The notes under the pieces: generated by a model
What the model saw: only the letters and a program-made list of their open reading frames with translations
Told to the model about the DNA's origin: nothing
The model's database searches: none
NCBI RefSeq assembly: GCF_011927955.1
Contig: NZ_JAATJN010000001.1
Location: 3,224,001-3,288,000 of the forward strand
Reading direction: 5' to 3'
Source of the DNA: Brevibacterium marinum
GTDB lineage: Bacteria; Actinomycetota; Actinomycetes; Actinomycetales; Brevibacteriaceae
DNA: 64,000 nucleotides
In this document: positions 53,525-63,098 of the stretch, piece after piece
Layout of the letters: each line of letters begins with the position of its first letter
How positions within the stretch are numbered: position 1 is the first letter of the stretch
Translations under genes and position numbers: made by a program

Positions 53525-53773
53525 ATGGATTGGCGACATCGTGCAGCATGCCTCAATGAGGACCCAGAACTGTTCTTCCCGATCGGAAACACCGGTCCCG
53601 CTCTGCTCCAGATCGAAGAGGCCAAGACTGTCTGTCGCCGCTGTGAAGTAGTCGAGACCTGCCTGCAGTGGGCACTGGAATCCGGCCAGGATGCAGGCGT
53701 CTGGGGTGGGCTCAGCGAGGATGAGCGCCGCGCACTCAAGCGCCGCGCCGCACGTGCCCGTCGGGCCGGCTGA
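53525..53773 (+). CDS. whiB1: WhiB1-type iron-sulfur transcription factor
   Basis: Protein of 82 residues with a [4Fe-4S] cluster held by Cys in RAACLNEDPELFFP, CRRC (VCRRCEVVETC) and the following Cys. The helix-breaking GVWGG turn and the basic DNA-binding tail LSEDERRALKRRAARARRAG are complete. MDWRHRAACLNEDPELFFP at the N-terminus is nearly that of mycobacterial WhiB1, a nitric-oxide-sensitive regulator. ATG 53525 follows AAAGG. Convergent with a PdtaS-like kinase, as in M. tuberculosis (Rv3219-Rv3220c). Confidence 0.95.
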   Translation: MDWRHRAACLNEDPELFFPIGNTGPALLQIEEAKTVCRRCEVVETCLQWALESGQDAGVWGGLSEDERRALKRRAARARRAG

Positions 53774-53823
53774 GTCCTTCACGCCGACTGAGGCCTTCAG
53801 CGGCCAGAGACGCTCGGTCGCAC

Positions 53824-53878
53824 ATTGAGTCCCTTGCTCGTAGTACGAGACATTCGTATTACGAGCAAGGGACTCAAT
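53824..53878. terminator. Long inverted repeat downstream of whiB1
   Basis: Perfect 19-bp outer stem (53824-53842 with 53860-53878) beginning attgagtcccttgctcgta, then one mismatch and a further 5-bp inner stem with a five-base loop. It lies about 50 bases after the whiB1 stop codon between convergent genes. It has no clear T tract; it may stop both transcripts. Confidence 0.65.
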
Positions 53879-53912
53879 CATGTCTGCGTAAGGCCGAGCT
53901 CCTCATACCTCG

Positions 53913-54021
53913 GCGCGCAATTCATATTGCCGCGCGGCGCACAATTCAACCTGCCGCACAATGCATACTGTCCCTCTTTGTCAGGTGCACAATTCAACCT
54001 GCGGGCGCGCAATTCCTACCG
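53913..54021. repeat. Cluster of five imperfect direct repeats (CAATTC-type)
   Basis: Copies start at 53913, 53937, 53954, 53985 and 54005. They share the pattern G-C-[GA]-C-A-A-T-[TG]-C-A, continuing with -ACCTGC- in two identical copies (gcacaattcaacctgc at 53939 and 53987). Core-to-core spacings are 24, 17, 31 and 20 bases. The first copy can form a small hairpin. No open frame with codon bias covers them. Nature unknown. Confidence 0.6.
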
Positions 54022-54162
54022 CTGGCTCCTGCTCACCCCTATGGTGGCGATCCGTACCGTTGCCGGCCCACCCCGCACCGGCAGCGCCGAATCGGCTGCC
54101 TGCAAAGAGTCGATTTGCGGGCACATGTAGGCGTTATGCGGATCAGCCGCTGAGACGCAGCA

Positions 54163-55707
54163 TCAGTCGTAGGAATCCGGGCGCAGCGGCACGTCGAGGA
54201 GCGCCACGGTTCCGCCGCCTTCTCGCTCCTCCCACTGAATCGATCCCGCCAGATCGGCGGAGACCAAGGTCTTCACGATCTGCGTGCCCAGCCCGTTGCC
54301 GGGGCTGTGGTGCTCCCCCAGGCCGACACCATCGTCGGAGATAGTGACATGCAGGTGGTCGCCGTCGCGCTCCGGGGACACCCACACATGGCCGTTGAGC
54401 GTCTCCCCGGGAGCCAGGCTCTCCTGTTCCGAGAGGGGGAAGCCGTGCTCGATCGCGTTCGTGATCAGTTCGGTGATCGCCAGCGCCAGAGAGGTCGCGT
54501 CCGCGGAGGAGATGTTGCCGAAGCTGCCGCAGCGTTGGAGGGTCACCTGCACGAGCGGACTCGTCAGTTCCGGGGTCAGTCGCAGCCCCTTGTCGACGAC
54601 CTCGTCGAAGTCCACTTCGGATTCGACTCCCTGGCTGAGCACGTCGTGGACGACGGCGATGATCGAGACTCGTCGCATCGCCTCCGTCAGCGCGCCTTTC
54701 GCCTCGGGGTTGTCGATGCGGCGAGTCTGCAGCCGCAGCAGTGCCGAAACGGTCTGCAGGTTGTTCTTCACCCGGTGGTGCATCTCCTTGATCATGGCAT
54801 CACGTGAGAGGAGCTCGCGCTTGCGCCGTCTGATCTCGGACACGTCCCGGGCCAGGACGATGGCTCCGATCCGTGTGCCCTCATCGGTCAGCGGAATCGC
54901 ACGCAGGGACACGCTCGTCCGACCGACCTCGAGCTCGGTCCGCCACGGTGCCCGACCGGTGAGCACCAAGGGCAGGGTCTCATCCACCTGACGCAGATCC
55001 TCGCTCAGACTCGAGACCACCTCGGCGAGGTAGTCCCCTTCGATGTCGCCGCTGTGTCCGATCCTGTGCATGAGGGAGACCGCGTTCGGGGACGCGTATT
55101 GGACGTGCGAATCGCGGTCGAGGATGAAGATGCCGTCCCCGACACGCGGTTCGCCGTGCCGAGCCCCGCTGGGAGCCTCCCGATCCGGGAAGGCGCCCTG
55201 CTCGATCATGGTCAGCAGGGACATCGCCGACTGGGTGTAGAACTTCTCGAGACGTGAGGAGCCTCGGCGACGGACCTCTTCGGAGTACCGGATCATGATG
55301 GCGATCGTCTCGTTGTGTCGCACGAGTGGAACCGCCTCGATGGAGACCTCCGTGTCATCGGTGCCGGCATTGACGCCCAAGGGCTTCGCCTGCGCCCTCT
55401 GAGTCTCCATCTCGTGTGAGCTGGCAGCCGTGTCGAGAATCTCCCGTTCGAGCCCGGTCGCCCGGGCGCCGATGAGGTCACGGTTGAACAGGGTCACGCC
55501 GGTGGTCGGCCGCGAATGCGCAACGACCGTATACGCCCCGCTGGCCGACGGCACCCAGAGGACGAGATCGGCGAAGGACAGGTCGGCGATGAGCTGCCAG
55601 TCCCCCACCAGCAGGTGAATGTATTCGACGTCTGTCTCGTCGGTGATGCCTTCAGCGGCCAGGAGTTCGTTGAGCACTGTGTTCTTCTTCCGGATGGGCA
55701 GCGGCAC
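54163..55707 (-). CDS. pdtaS: Sensor histidine kinase, PdtaS-like
   Basis: Cytosolic histidine kinase of 514 residues. An N-terminal GAF-like domain (about 20-170), a PAS domain (about 190-295, FILDRDSHVQYASPNAVSLMHRIG) and a HisKA_2 dimerisation helix with the phospho-His in MIKEMHHRVKNNLQTVSALLRLQTRR precede the ATPase domain (ALAITELITNAIEHGF for the N box, VTISDDGVGLG for G1, GLGTQIVKTLV for G2). No membrane helix. In mycobacteria the homologue signals to the RNA-binding antiterminator PdtaR, not in the window. Confidence 0.92.
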   Translation of the reverse strand: MPLPIRKKNTVLNELLAAEGITDETDVEYIHLLVGDWQLIADLSFADLVLWVPSASGAYTVVAHSRPTTGVTLFNRDLIGARATGLEREILDTAASSHEMETQRAQAKPLGVNAGTDDTEVSIEAVPLVRHNETIAIMIRYSEEVRRRGSSRLEKFYTQSAMSLLTMIEQGAFPDREAPSGARHGEPRVGDGIFILDRDSHVQYASPNAVSLMHRIGHSGDIEGDYLAEVVSSLSEDLRQVDETLPLVLTGRAPWRTELEVGRTSVSLRAIPLTDEGTRIGAIVLARDVSEIRRRKRELLSRDAMIKEMHHRVKNNLQTVSALLRLQTRRIDNPEAKGALTEAMRRVSIIAVVHDVLSQGVESEVDFDEVVDKGLRLTPELTSPLVQVTLQRCGSFGNISSADATSLALAITELITNAIEHGFPLSEQESLAPGETLNGHVWVSPERDGDHLHVTISDDGVGLGEHHSPGNGLGTQIVKTLVSADLAGSIQWEEREGGGTVALLDVPLRPDSYD

Positions 55708-55817
55708 AGGCCGATGATGGCGGCCCAGACGCCGACAGACCCGCAGGTTCAGGGCCCGCGAAGCCTGTCGACGTTGTCAGTCATCTGACGCTATCACTGA
55801 TCTGGCATGGCCACTTC

Positions 55818-58800
55818 TCAGACGCCGTGCTCGGATTCCCACGCCGAGGAGCGGACCACTCCGCGCATCATGCGCAGCAGCACCGACAGCGGAGCCTGGG
55901 TGACTTCGTCGAGTCCGAGGATCGTCTCGGTCGTCTCCAACACCCGGCCTGCAACCGTCTCATTGCGATCGAGCCATTCGCTCAGTCGCTGACCGGCACG
56001 CTCGTCCGGCGTCCCGGAGATCGGCGAGTCGGTGGCTGCGAGGACCGTTCCGGCCACGGACAGGATGGCCGAGTAGAAGTCATCGCGCAGTGAGCCGCGG
56101 GCCAGGGCCGACCATCGGTCGCTGCGGTCGAGGTCACCGATGAGCGTGAGCACCTGCGAACCGGAGAACTTGTCGTTGACGGCGTAGTACACCTCGGCGA
56201 CGTCCTCGGCGGATTCCCCGGCGCGGGCTGCCAGCTGCGCGACATCGAGGAGGACGAACTCGTCGAGCATGGCAGCCGCCCTCCACGCCAGGTCGCTGGG
56301 TACGCCTTCGTCGATATAGCCCTGCGCCGTGGCCCTCATGCTCGCGGCGTCGAAGCCGTCGACGAGGTCGGGCACCCTCTCCCTCAGCGCTGCCACGACC
56401 GTGCCGTACGTGTCGATGCCGGAGTCGACATCGAGGGTGTCCGGCGCCTGCTGCACCAGCCAGCGTGAGGACCGATCGAGCAGACGCACGTACGCGTGCT
56501 GCAGCTGAACCTGCACAGCGGTCGGGACCTTGTTGTCGAGCGCGCACACCGCGTCGAAGTACTCGTCGAGTTCGAAGATCTCCGAGACCACGACGAAGAC
56601 GCGGGCGATCTGCGGAACCGAAGCGGGCGTCTCCTCCAACATGCGGTAGACGTAGGTGAGACCGCCACGGTCGATCATCCGGTTGACGAGCTTGGCCGTG
56701 GCGATCTCCCGATGCAGCGGATGCTCGGGGATCAGCCCTCCGTACTTCTCGACGAGGGAGTCGGGGAAGTATGAGGTCAGTTCCCGCTTCATCCATTCCT
56801 CGTCGGGAACGACGCTGTCGAGGATCTCATCGGCCGCGTGCATCTTCGCGTAGGCGAGCAGCACCGCCAGCTCCGGGGACACATAGGCGCTGAACTCGCG
56901 TTTGGACAGCTCCAGCGCATCCGGCAGGAATTCGACCTGACGATCGAGGTCGGCGTGCTTCTCCAAGTAGCTGAGCATGCGACCGTAGGTGCCCGACATG
57001 GATTCGGTCTGTTCCCGAGCTTCTCCGAGGACGACGTTCTGGGAGTAGTTGTTGGCCAACACGCGGTCTGCGACGTCGTCGGTGAATGACAGCAGCACTC
57101 GCTCCCTGTCCTCGGCGGCGAAGGCTCCCTTGTGCAGGAGAGTGCGCAGTAGCAGCTTGATGTTGACCTCATGGTCGGAGCTGTCGACGCCGGCCGAGTT
57201 GTCGACGGCATCGGTGTTGATGGCCACACCCTTCAGCGCCGCCTCGACACGTCCCAACTGGGTCACGCCGAGGTTCCCGCCCTCTCCGACGACCCGACTG
57301 CGGACATCGCGTCCGTCGATGCGGATGGGGTCGTTGGCCTTGTCGCCGACATCGCCCTGACTCTCGTCGGAAGATTTGATGTAGGTGCCGATGCCGCCGT
57401 TGTAGACGAGGTCGACCGGAGCCTTGAGGATCTGCGACATCAGCTCGGCAGGACTGCGCTTGCCGGGTTCGAGTCCGAGTACTGCAGCGGCCTCCGAGCT
57501 GAGATCGATCGACTTAGCAGACCGAGGGAAGACGCCGCCTCCTGAGGAGATGAGCTCCCGGTCGTAGTCCTGCCAGCTGGAGCGCGGCAGGTCGAAGAGG
57601 CGTTTGCGTTCGACGAAGCTGCGTGCGGCGTCGGGGTTCGGGTCGAGGAAGATGTCGCGGTGGTCGAAGGCCGCGACGAGCCTGATGTGTTCGCTGCGCA
57701 GCATCCCGTTGCCGAACACGTCGCCGCTCATGTCGCCGATGCCCACCACGGTGAAGTCCTCGGCCGCGGTGTTGAGACCGAGTTCGCGGAAGTGACGTTC
57801 GACGGACTTCCATGCTCCGCGGGAAGTGATCGCCATCTTCTTGTGGTCGTAGCCGACCGATCCGCCGGAGGCGAAGGCGTCGCCGAGCCAGAAGCCGCGA
57901 CGTTCGGCGATGGCGTTGGCCACGTCCGAGAAGCGTGCGGTGCCTTTGTCAGCGGCGACGACGAGATAGTAGTCGTCTCCGTCGTGTCGGACCACTCGGT
58001 CGGGGTGGACGACCTCTTGATTGCCGTCCGATCCGTAGACGAGGTTGTCGGCGACCTCGAGGAGGCTTTCGATGAAGACCTCGTAGGCGGCACGGCCGGC
58101 GGCCATCCACGCATCGCGGTCGCTCATCGGAGGAAGCTGCTTGGGGAAGAAGCCGCCCTTGGCTCCGGTCGGAACGATGAGCGCGTTCTTGACCATCTGG
58201 GCCTTGACCAAGCCGAGCACCTCTGTGCGGAAATCATCACGACGATCGGACCAGCGCAGACCGCCGCGGGCCACAGCACCGAAGCGCAGGTGCACACCCT
58301 CCACCTGAGGCGAGTACACCCACATTTCCAGAGCCGGCTTCGGCTTCGGCACGAAGCTGAGCTCGGTGGGACGGATCTTGAGCACGAGGGCCGTCGGCAG
58401 CTCGCCGGTCTCGTCGAGGAAGTAGTTCGTCCTCACCGTGGCCCGCAGCAGTTCGAGGGAGGAACGCAGGACACGGTCGGCGTCGAGGCTGGCCACGTCG
58501 CCCAGCGCCGCCTCGACCGCCTCGCTGAGTTCGGCCATCCTCTCCTCGCGGCCGGCGGCGTCGGCATCCGGGTCGAACTTCGCGAAGAAGTAATCGACGA
58601 GCTGCCGCGAGATCCCCGGATTGTCGCTGTAGACTTCGCCGAGGTAGGAGTCGGAGTAGGTGAAACCGGCCTGACGCAGGTATTTGCCCAGTGCCCGGAT
58701 GATCGTCACGTGCTTCCAGTGCAGACCGGAGACGACGAGGCGGTCGAAGACTCCGGCTTCCTTCTTGCCCTCCCAGCCGGCGATGAACGCATCGGAGATC

Positions 58801-60707
58801 CGTTCATAGGCGGCATCGTCGAGCTCCTCCGGGAAGGTGAGCCCGAAGTCGTAGATGTAGCGGTGAGAGCCGTCGACGAGGTCGAGTTCGTGGGGGCGCT
58901 CATCGAGGACGGTGGCTCCGAAGGCGGTGAGGAACGGCAATACCTCTGAGAGTCCGACCCTCTCGTCGCGGTAGAGCGACAGGCGGACGGACGCGTCCGC
59001 GGCGTCCTCGGGGCAGTAGAGGTGCACAGCGGCTCCGTGACCGGCTTCGAGCGCTTCGAAGCGGGCGACGTCTTCCACTGCATCGGCGGGTGTGTGGTGC
59101 TCTTCGTAGCTGGGTGGGAAGGCCTTCGACCAGCGGTTGGCACGAGCAATGGAGTTGTCGTTGTCTCCGCGCTCCGTGGGGGCGAGGAAGGCGTGGACGT
59201 CTTCGGACCAGGAGCGCACGGCGCCGACGATCCGCTTCTCCACGGTCTCGGGGTCGATCTGCGGCAGTTCGACGTCGCGGGCGACGCGGGCCACGAAGTG
59301 GATGCGGGCCAAAGCGGATTCGGTCAGCAGCACGTCGAAGTCGACACTTTCGGCACGGTAGAACTTCCGCAGGACCTCCTGAACGCGCATGCGCGCGGCC
59401 GTGTCGTAGAGGTCGCGGGGCATGTAGAGGATGACGGAGACGAATCGCTGGTAGGGGTCCCGACGGACGAAGACCCGTGACTGGCGCCGTTCCTGCATGT
59501 CGACGATCTGCATGACGATCTCGAAGATCGTCTCGGTTCCGTCGTGCAGGAGGTCGTCGCGAGGATAGGTCTCGAGGATGCCGAGGAGCTCGTTCGCCGA
59601 ATGGGATCCGGCGGGGAATCCGCTGGCGGAAAGGATCTTGCGCACCTTGCGGTTGATGACCGGGATGTTGAGCACGCTGTCGTTGTAGAACTCGGGTTTG
59701 AACACGCCGACGAAACGACGTTCGCCGACGATCTCACCGGCCGAGTCGAAGGTCTTGACCCCGATGTAGTCCATGAACGATCGGCGGATCACACGCGAGC
59801 GTGAGTTCGCCTTCGTCAGCACGAGCACGTGCGGTTCGAGGGCCTTGTCGGCCACGGCCCGGCTCAACGGCGATTTCGTCAGCGGCCGCAGTGTGGAGAT
59901 GCCCAGGGAGGTGTGCTCGATCGGGTCGAGGCTGCTCTGGTGCTCGTCCTGAGAATAGTCGTATTCCCGATACCCGAGGAAGGTGAAGTGACCGTCGAGC
60001 CAGTTGAGCAGCTCGGCGGCGGCTTCGGCTTCCGACGCCAGTTCCGCACGCGGAGGCTGTGCCAGCAGCTCCTCTGCGATGTCCTTGGCCCGGAGCGCCA
60101 TGGCGCTGGCGTCGCTGGCCGCGGCCGACACGTAGTCGAGGACGCTGCGCAGCTGGTCCTCGAGGTCGGCGAAGTCCTCTTCGGGCAATCTGTCGATCTC
60201 GAGGCGGATCCAGGACTGCTGGTGCGGTAGGACGGAACCGCTCGCCTCGACGGTTTCTGCCACCAGCGGAATGCCTGCGGTATCGGCGGAGACCGCCGGT
60301 GCCTCGGCCGGCGAGAGAACGGACAGATCGGGGCCGTGACCTTCGACGGCGATGATGGGATGGTGGACGAGACGGATCGCCCGGCCGCTGCTGGCCAGGT
60401 CACTGACGATCGAGGACACGAGGTGCGGCATGTCGGCGAGCACCATCGCGATGACCGTGTGGTTGTCAAGGAACTCGGACGAATCGACGTCAGGGTTGTA
60501 GACGGAGATCGCCGGTGATCTGCCGTCGTATTCAAGTCCCAGTGCGTAGTGTGAGGCGGCCGCCGCGGCCAATGCCTCTGCTCCTGCTTCGGAAGTGCCA
60601 GGTTCGAAACGCGGGTAGTACGCTTCGATGAAATTCTCCGGGGCACCCTGTCCCCTCAGCTTCCTCCACTCTTCTGCAATGTCCGAATATGAGACCTGAG
60701 ACACCAT
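55818..60707 (-). CDS. gdh: NAD-specific glutamate dehydrogenase, large (180-kDa) type
   Basis: Catabolic glutamate dehydrogenase of 1,629 residues. The long N-terminal ACT-like regulatory part (about 1-700) includes WIRLEIDRLPEEDFADLEDQL, LNWLDGHFTFLGYREYDY and FVRRDPYQRFVSVILYMPRD. The catalytic domain follows: ARGGLRWSDRRDDFRTEVLGLVKAQMVKNA with the substrate Lys, IVPTGAKGGF, and VGIGDMSGDVFGNGMLRS for NAD. ATG 60707 has AGAGGTG upstream. Its antisense strand carries several long open frames that are shadows. It uses glutamate as carbon source; the mycobacterial homologue is regulated by GarA. Confidence 0.97.
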   Translation of the reverse strand: MVSQVSYSDIAEEWRKLRGQGAPENFIEAYYPRFEPGTSEAGAEALAAAAASHYALGLEYDGRSPAISVYNPDVDSSEFLDNHTVIAMVLADMPHLVSSIVSDLASSGRAIRLVHHPIIAVEGHGPDLSVLSPAEAPAVSADTAGIPLVAETVEASGSVLPHQQSWIRLEIDRLPEEDFADLEDQLRSVLDYVSAAASDASAMALRAKDIAEELLAQPPRAELASEAEAAAELLNWLDGHFTFLGYREYDYSQDEHQSSLDPIEHTSLGISTLRPLTKSPLSRAVADKALEPHVLVLTKANSRSRVIRRSFMDYIGVKTFDSAGEIVGERRFVGVFKPEFYNDSVLNIPVINRKVRKILSASGFPAGSHSANELLGILETYPRDDLLHDGTETIFEIVMQIVDMQERRQSRVFVRRDPYQRFVSVILYMPRDLYDTAARMRVQEVLRKFYRAESVDFDVLLTESALARIHFVARVARDVELPQIDPETVEKRIVGAVRSWSEDVHAFLAPTERGDNDNSIARANRWSKAFPPSYEEHHTPADAVEDVARFEALEAGHGAAVHLYCPEDAADASVRLSLYRDERVGLSEVLPFLTAFGATVLDERPHELDLVDGSHRYIYDFGLTFPEELDDAAYERISDAFIAGWEGKKEAGVFDRLVVSGLHWKHVTIIRALGKYLRQAGFTYSDSYLGEVYSDNPGISRQLVDYFFAKFDPDADAAGREERMAELSEAVEAALGDVASLDADRVLRSSLELLRATVRTNYFLDETGELPTALVLKIRPTELSFVPKPKPALEMWVYSPQVEGVHLRFGAVARGGLRWSDRRDDFRTEVLGLVKAQMVKNALIVPTGAKGGFFPKQLPPMSDRDAWMAAGRAAYEVFIESLLEVADNLVYGSDGNQEVVHPDRVVRHDGDDYYLVVAADKGTARFSDVANAIAERRGFWLGDAFASGGSVGYDHKKMAITSRGAWKSVERHFRELGLNTAAEDFTVVGIGDMSGDVFGNGMLRSEHIRLVAAFDHRDIFLDPNPDAARSFVERKRLFDLPRSSWQDYDRELISSGGGVFPRSAKSIDLSSEAAAVLGLEPGKRSPAELMSQILKAPVDLVYNGGIGTYIKSSDESQGDVGDKANDPIRIDGRDVRSRVVGEGGNLGVTQLGRVEAALKGVAINTDAVDNSAGVDSSDHEVNIKLLLRTLLHKGAFAAEDRERVLLSFTDDVADRVLANNYSQNVVLGEAREQTESMSGTYGRMLSYLEKHADLDRQVEFLPDALELSKREFSAYVSPELAVLLAYAKMHAADEILDSVVPDEEWMKRELTSYFPDSLVEKYGGLIPEHPLHREIATAKLVNRMIDRGGLTYVYRMLEETPASVPQIARVFVVVSEIFELDEYFDAVCALDNKVPTAVQVQLQHAYVRLLDRSSRWLVQQAPDTLDVDSGIDTYGTVVAALRERVPDLVDGFDAASMRATAQGYIDEGVPSDLAWRAAAMLDEFVLLDVAQLAARAGESAEDVAEVYYAVNDKFSGSQVLTLIGDLDRSDRWSALARGSLRDDFYSAILSVAGTVLAATDSPISGTPDERAGQRLSEWLDRNETVAGRVLETTETILGLDEVTQAPLSVLLRMMRGVVRSSAWESEHGV

Positions 60708-60846
60708 GTCACCTCTATGATCAGCGCGCAAAATTTACTGCGATTCGACATCGAACCGCCACTACCCACACTATGCTCAAATGCTGAGAAAGGCACGCCG
60801 ACGGCCCTGCCGGACCAAGGTGTGTCCCGCCTGGCAAACTGGACCT

Positions 60847-61311
60847 ATGCGAACTCTGACACTCAACCATGAATACTCGGCCTCCCTGTCAGCCTTCCTC
60901 CTCAGACTTGCCGACGTCTCCATCTGGGAGTCCCTCGGCTCCGAGGCTCATGCCGAGCACATGGATCCCGATACCGAGGTGACGGTGAAGACGCCGATGC
61001 CCACGTCCGAGCTGCCTTCGACCCTGGCCTCGCGCCTGCCGGCGGATGCCGAGCTCGTCGAGGTGTACATGATCCCCGGCGATGTCATCGGCGACTCTGC
61101 GGAGATCCGGATGTCGGCCCATGCTGCGGGCGTCCCCGTCGAGGTCGATGCCCTCATCACGCTCGCCGAGAAGGATGCGAGGACCTCGCTGTGTGTGCGC
61201 GCCGAGATCAGCTCCTCGATCCCCCTCTTCGGGGCGATGATCGAACAGGCGGTGGTGCCCGTGTTGGAGAAGCGGCTGGGCGATCGCCTGGAGAAACTCG
61301 ACCGGGACTGA
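60847..61311 (+). CDS. DUF2505 domain protein
   Basis: Protein of 154 residues with an SRPBCC-like fold. LNHEYSASLSAFLLRLADVSIWESL is the typical first strand and helices; AGVPVEVDALITLAEKDART and the last helix FGAMIEQAVVPVLEKRLGDRLEKL match DUF2505 of actinobacteria. ATG 60847 starts this domain; an open frame extends 66 bases upstream with no similarity. Divergent from the glutamate dehydrogenase gene, so the two promoters share about 140 bases. Function unknown. Confidence 0.85.
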   Translation: MRTLTLNHEYSASLSAFLLRLADVSIWESLGSEAHAEHMDPDTEVTVKTPMPTSELPSTLASRLPADAELVEVYMIPGDVIGDSAEIRMSAHAAGVPVEVDALITLAEKDARTSLCVRAEISSSIPLFGAMIEQAVVPVLEKRLGDRLEKLDRD

Positions 61312-61367
61312 GCCTGCGAGCCGCCGATCGCAGCGTCAGTCATTCGACACGTCAGCCGACCGAGAGG

Positions 61368-61838
61368 TCACTCGCGTGTGCGCAGCAGTTCGGGCAGTTC
61401 GCTCACGTCGTACCAGAGGAGATCGGAATCGCCGAGGTGGTCCTCGGCCTCTTCGTGTCCCTGCCGGGCCACGATGTCGACGGCTTCGTCCCAGGCCTCG
61501 GTCTCGTCGAGGTGGATGCTCGCAATCGATGTCATGTCGACGCCGGTGAGTGCGAGCACCTCGAACCCCGTGGTCAGCTCCTCAGCAGGGCTGGAGTCGG
61601 GTGCGTCGTAGGCCACGACGGCACGGGGCGAGGGTGAGTCGGAGCCCGCCGCCGACGCGGCTTCGAAGGACTGGGTCGCGGCCAGGGCGGCCGCGATGCA
61701 CAGGGCGTCGAACTCTTGGGCTTCGAGTTCGTCACCGCCTGCGTCTCGCCCCCGGGCGTCGGGCGCGACCGCGTGCGCGGTTCCGAGTCCCGCGCCGAGT
61801 GCGGTCAGTGTGGTCGGGATGTAGCAGCGAATGGACAT
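61368..61838 (-). CDS. DUF6912 family protein
   Basis: Protein of 156 residues conserved in actinobacteria. MSIRCYIPTTLTALGAGLGTAHAVAPD is a first strand with a hydrophobic helix, followed by EFDALCIAAALAATQSFEA, VVAYDAPDSSPA, ALTGVDMTSIASIHLDETEAWDEAVDI and a C-terminal DSDLLWYDVSELPELL. It has a small alpha/beta fold and no catalytic motif. Ten bases from the CpaE-like gene on the same strand, so it may belong to the same transcript. Confidence 0.78.
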   Translation of the reverse strand: MSIRCYIPTTLTALGAGLGTAHAVAPDARGRDAGGDELEAQEFDALCIAAALAATQSFEAASAAGSDSPSPRAVVAYDAPDSSPAEELTTGFEVLALTGVDMTSIASIHLDETEAWDEAVDIVARQGHEEAEDHLGDSDLLWYDVSELPELLRTRE

Positions 61839-61847
61839 GCCCCAATC

Positions 61848-63098
61848 CTAAAGCGATTTCGCCGCCCGACCGGCACCCGACGTCCGTGGACCTGATGTTC
61901 GCAGGCCGGACTTCCGTGAGCGTTTCCGGGCCGGCAGAAGTTCGGTCACCGCAGCGGAGATCTCCTGGTTGAGCACGGATTTCGGGTTCGCTTCGTGGAG
62001 GGTGTGTCCAGCCAGCATCGCGGCATCGACGGTCACCCGGTCGTCGCTGAAGATGAAGTCCGGATCCGTGCGGACGAACCTGGCCAGGACCTCCCGGATG
62101 CGCGCTTCGGCAGGATGACCGACGGCACCGGCCCGCACCTTCGTGATGCCGATGCGCATCTTCGACCTGATCGACTCGATCCGGTCGGTGCCGAGAAGTT
62201 TGACGAGCCTCTGCAGTCCGATCGGGTCCCCTGCCGCCAGGACGAGGACCGTGTCTGCGGCGTCGAGAGCCGCCCGGGTCGCACAGTGGCGGTCGTAGAA
62301 GGGATCGGCGAAGTCGTCGTCGGGATCGATCCGGTCGGAGACGTCGACGATGACGAAGTCGAACATCTTCGCCAGACGAGCCAGCACCGCAGTGAGCACG
62401 GAGGCGCGCACCTCCGGCCACCTATCGGGTCGGGTCAGTCCGGTCACGGCATGGAAGTCCTCGCGGATCGTGGCGTGGGGAAGGCCGGAGATGTCCGACG
62501 GCGGGGTCTTCTCCGTCTCGAGCCGACACAGACTCGCCAGATGCGCCGATTCCTCCGTCAGTCCCAGTGTGGTGGCCACCATCGCGGCCACCGTGTCGGC
62601 ATCGACGATGACGCTGCGGTGACCCTGTCTGGCCCCGTGATCGCCGAGGTTGACCGCGGTCAGCGTTCGCCCGGGAGAGGAACCTGTGCCCCACACCGTG
62701 ACGATGCGGCCCTGTCCGCGGCCGGACCCCGGCGGAGTGCTCGGGCGGGGAGGCACGACGGTGGAATCGCGGGTGTCGGCGAGGGATTGGGCGACCGTGG
62801 AAGCATCGGCGGTCGAGGGGACGGTGCGGTCGATGCCCAGGGCCGCCAACGCCTCGGCGTCGTTGCCGAATCCGAGCACCGAGGTGCCCGTGGAGCCGAT
62901 CGCAGCGATGACGTCGAAGTCCAGTCCCGGGAAGTACTGGCCGACGATGACGACGTCGGCGCTGCCCGTCCGGCACAGCGCGAGGAGTTCGACCTCATCT
63001 GCGGGTCGGGCGACGATGGTGACCTCGTCGACCTCGCTGAGGAGTTCGAAGAGAATGAGGTCGAACTCGAAGTCGACTGCGAGGAGAACCTGGGTCAT
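61848..63098 (-). CDS. CpaE/MinD-like P-loop ATPase-fold protein with altered Walker A
   Basis: Protein of 416 residues. An N-terminal receiver-like segment (ADVVIVGQYFPGLDF, about 48-62) precedes a MinD/ParA fold. The Walker A, usually KGGxGKTT, reads VWGTGSSPGRTLTAVNLG, with Arg in place of the P-loop Lys, as seen in a group of actinobacterial CpaE-like proteins. VIVDADTVAAMVATTLGL, DFVIVDVSD and VLVLAAGDPIGLQRLVKL follow in order. It overlaps the SAF gene by four bases. Proteins of this type assist pilus or secretion machinery; here that machinery is not visible. Confidence 0.75.
   Translation of the reverse strand: MTQVLLAVDFEFDLILFELLSEVDEVTIVARPADEVELLALCRTGSADVVIVGQYFPGLDFDVIAAIGSTGTSVLGFGNDAEALAALGIDRTVPSTADASTVAQSLADTRDSTVVPPRPSTPPGSGRGQGRIVTVWGTGSSPGRTLTAVNLGDHGARQGHRSVIVDADTVAAMVATTLGLTEESAHLASLCRLETEKTPPSDISGLPHATIREDFHAVTGLTRPDRWPEVRASVLTAVLARLAKMFDFVIVDVSDRIDPDDDFADPFYDRHCATRAALDAADTVLVLAAGDPIGLQRLVKLLGTDRIESIRSKMRIGITKVRAGAVGHPAEARIREVLARFVRTDPDFIFSDDRVTVDAAMLAGHTLHEANPKSVLNQEISAAVTELLPARKRSRKSGLRTSGPRTSGAGRAAKSL

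Noticed and set aside
53825-54130. 101-codon open frame across the hairpin and repeat cluster
   Set aside because: It runs through inverted and direct repeats and has an unnatural repeated composition; better read as non-coding.
57660-58949. Open frame of 429 codons on the plus strand within the glutamate dehydrogenase gene
   Set aside because: Antisense to a conserved catalytic domain; no family similarity.
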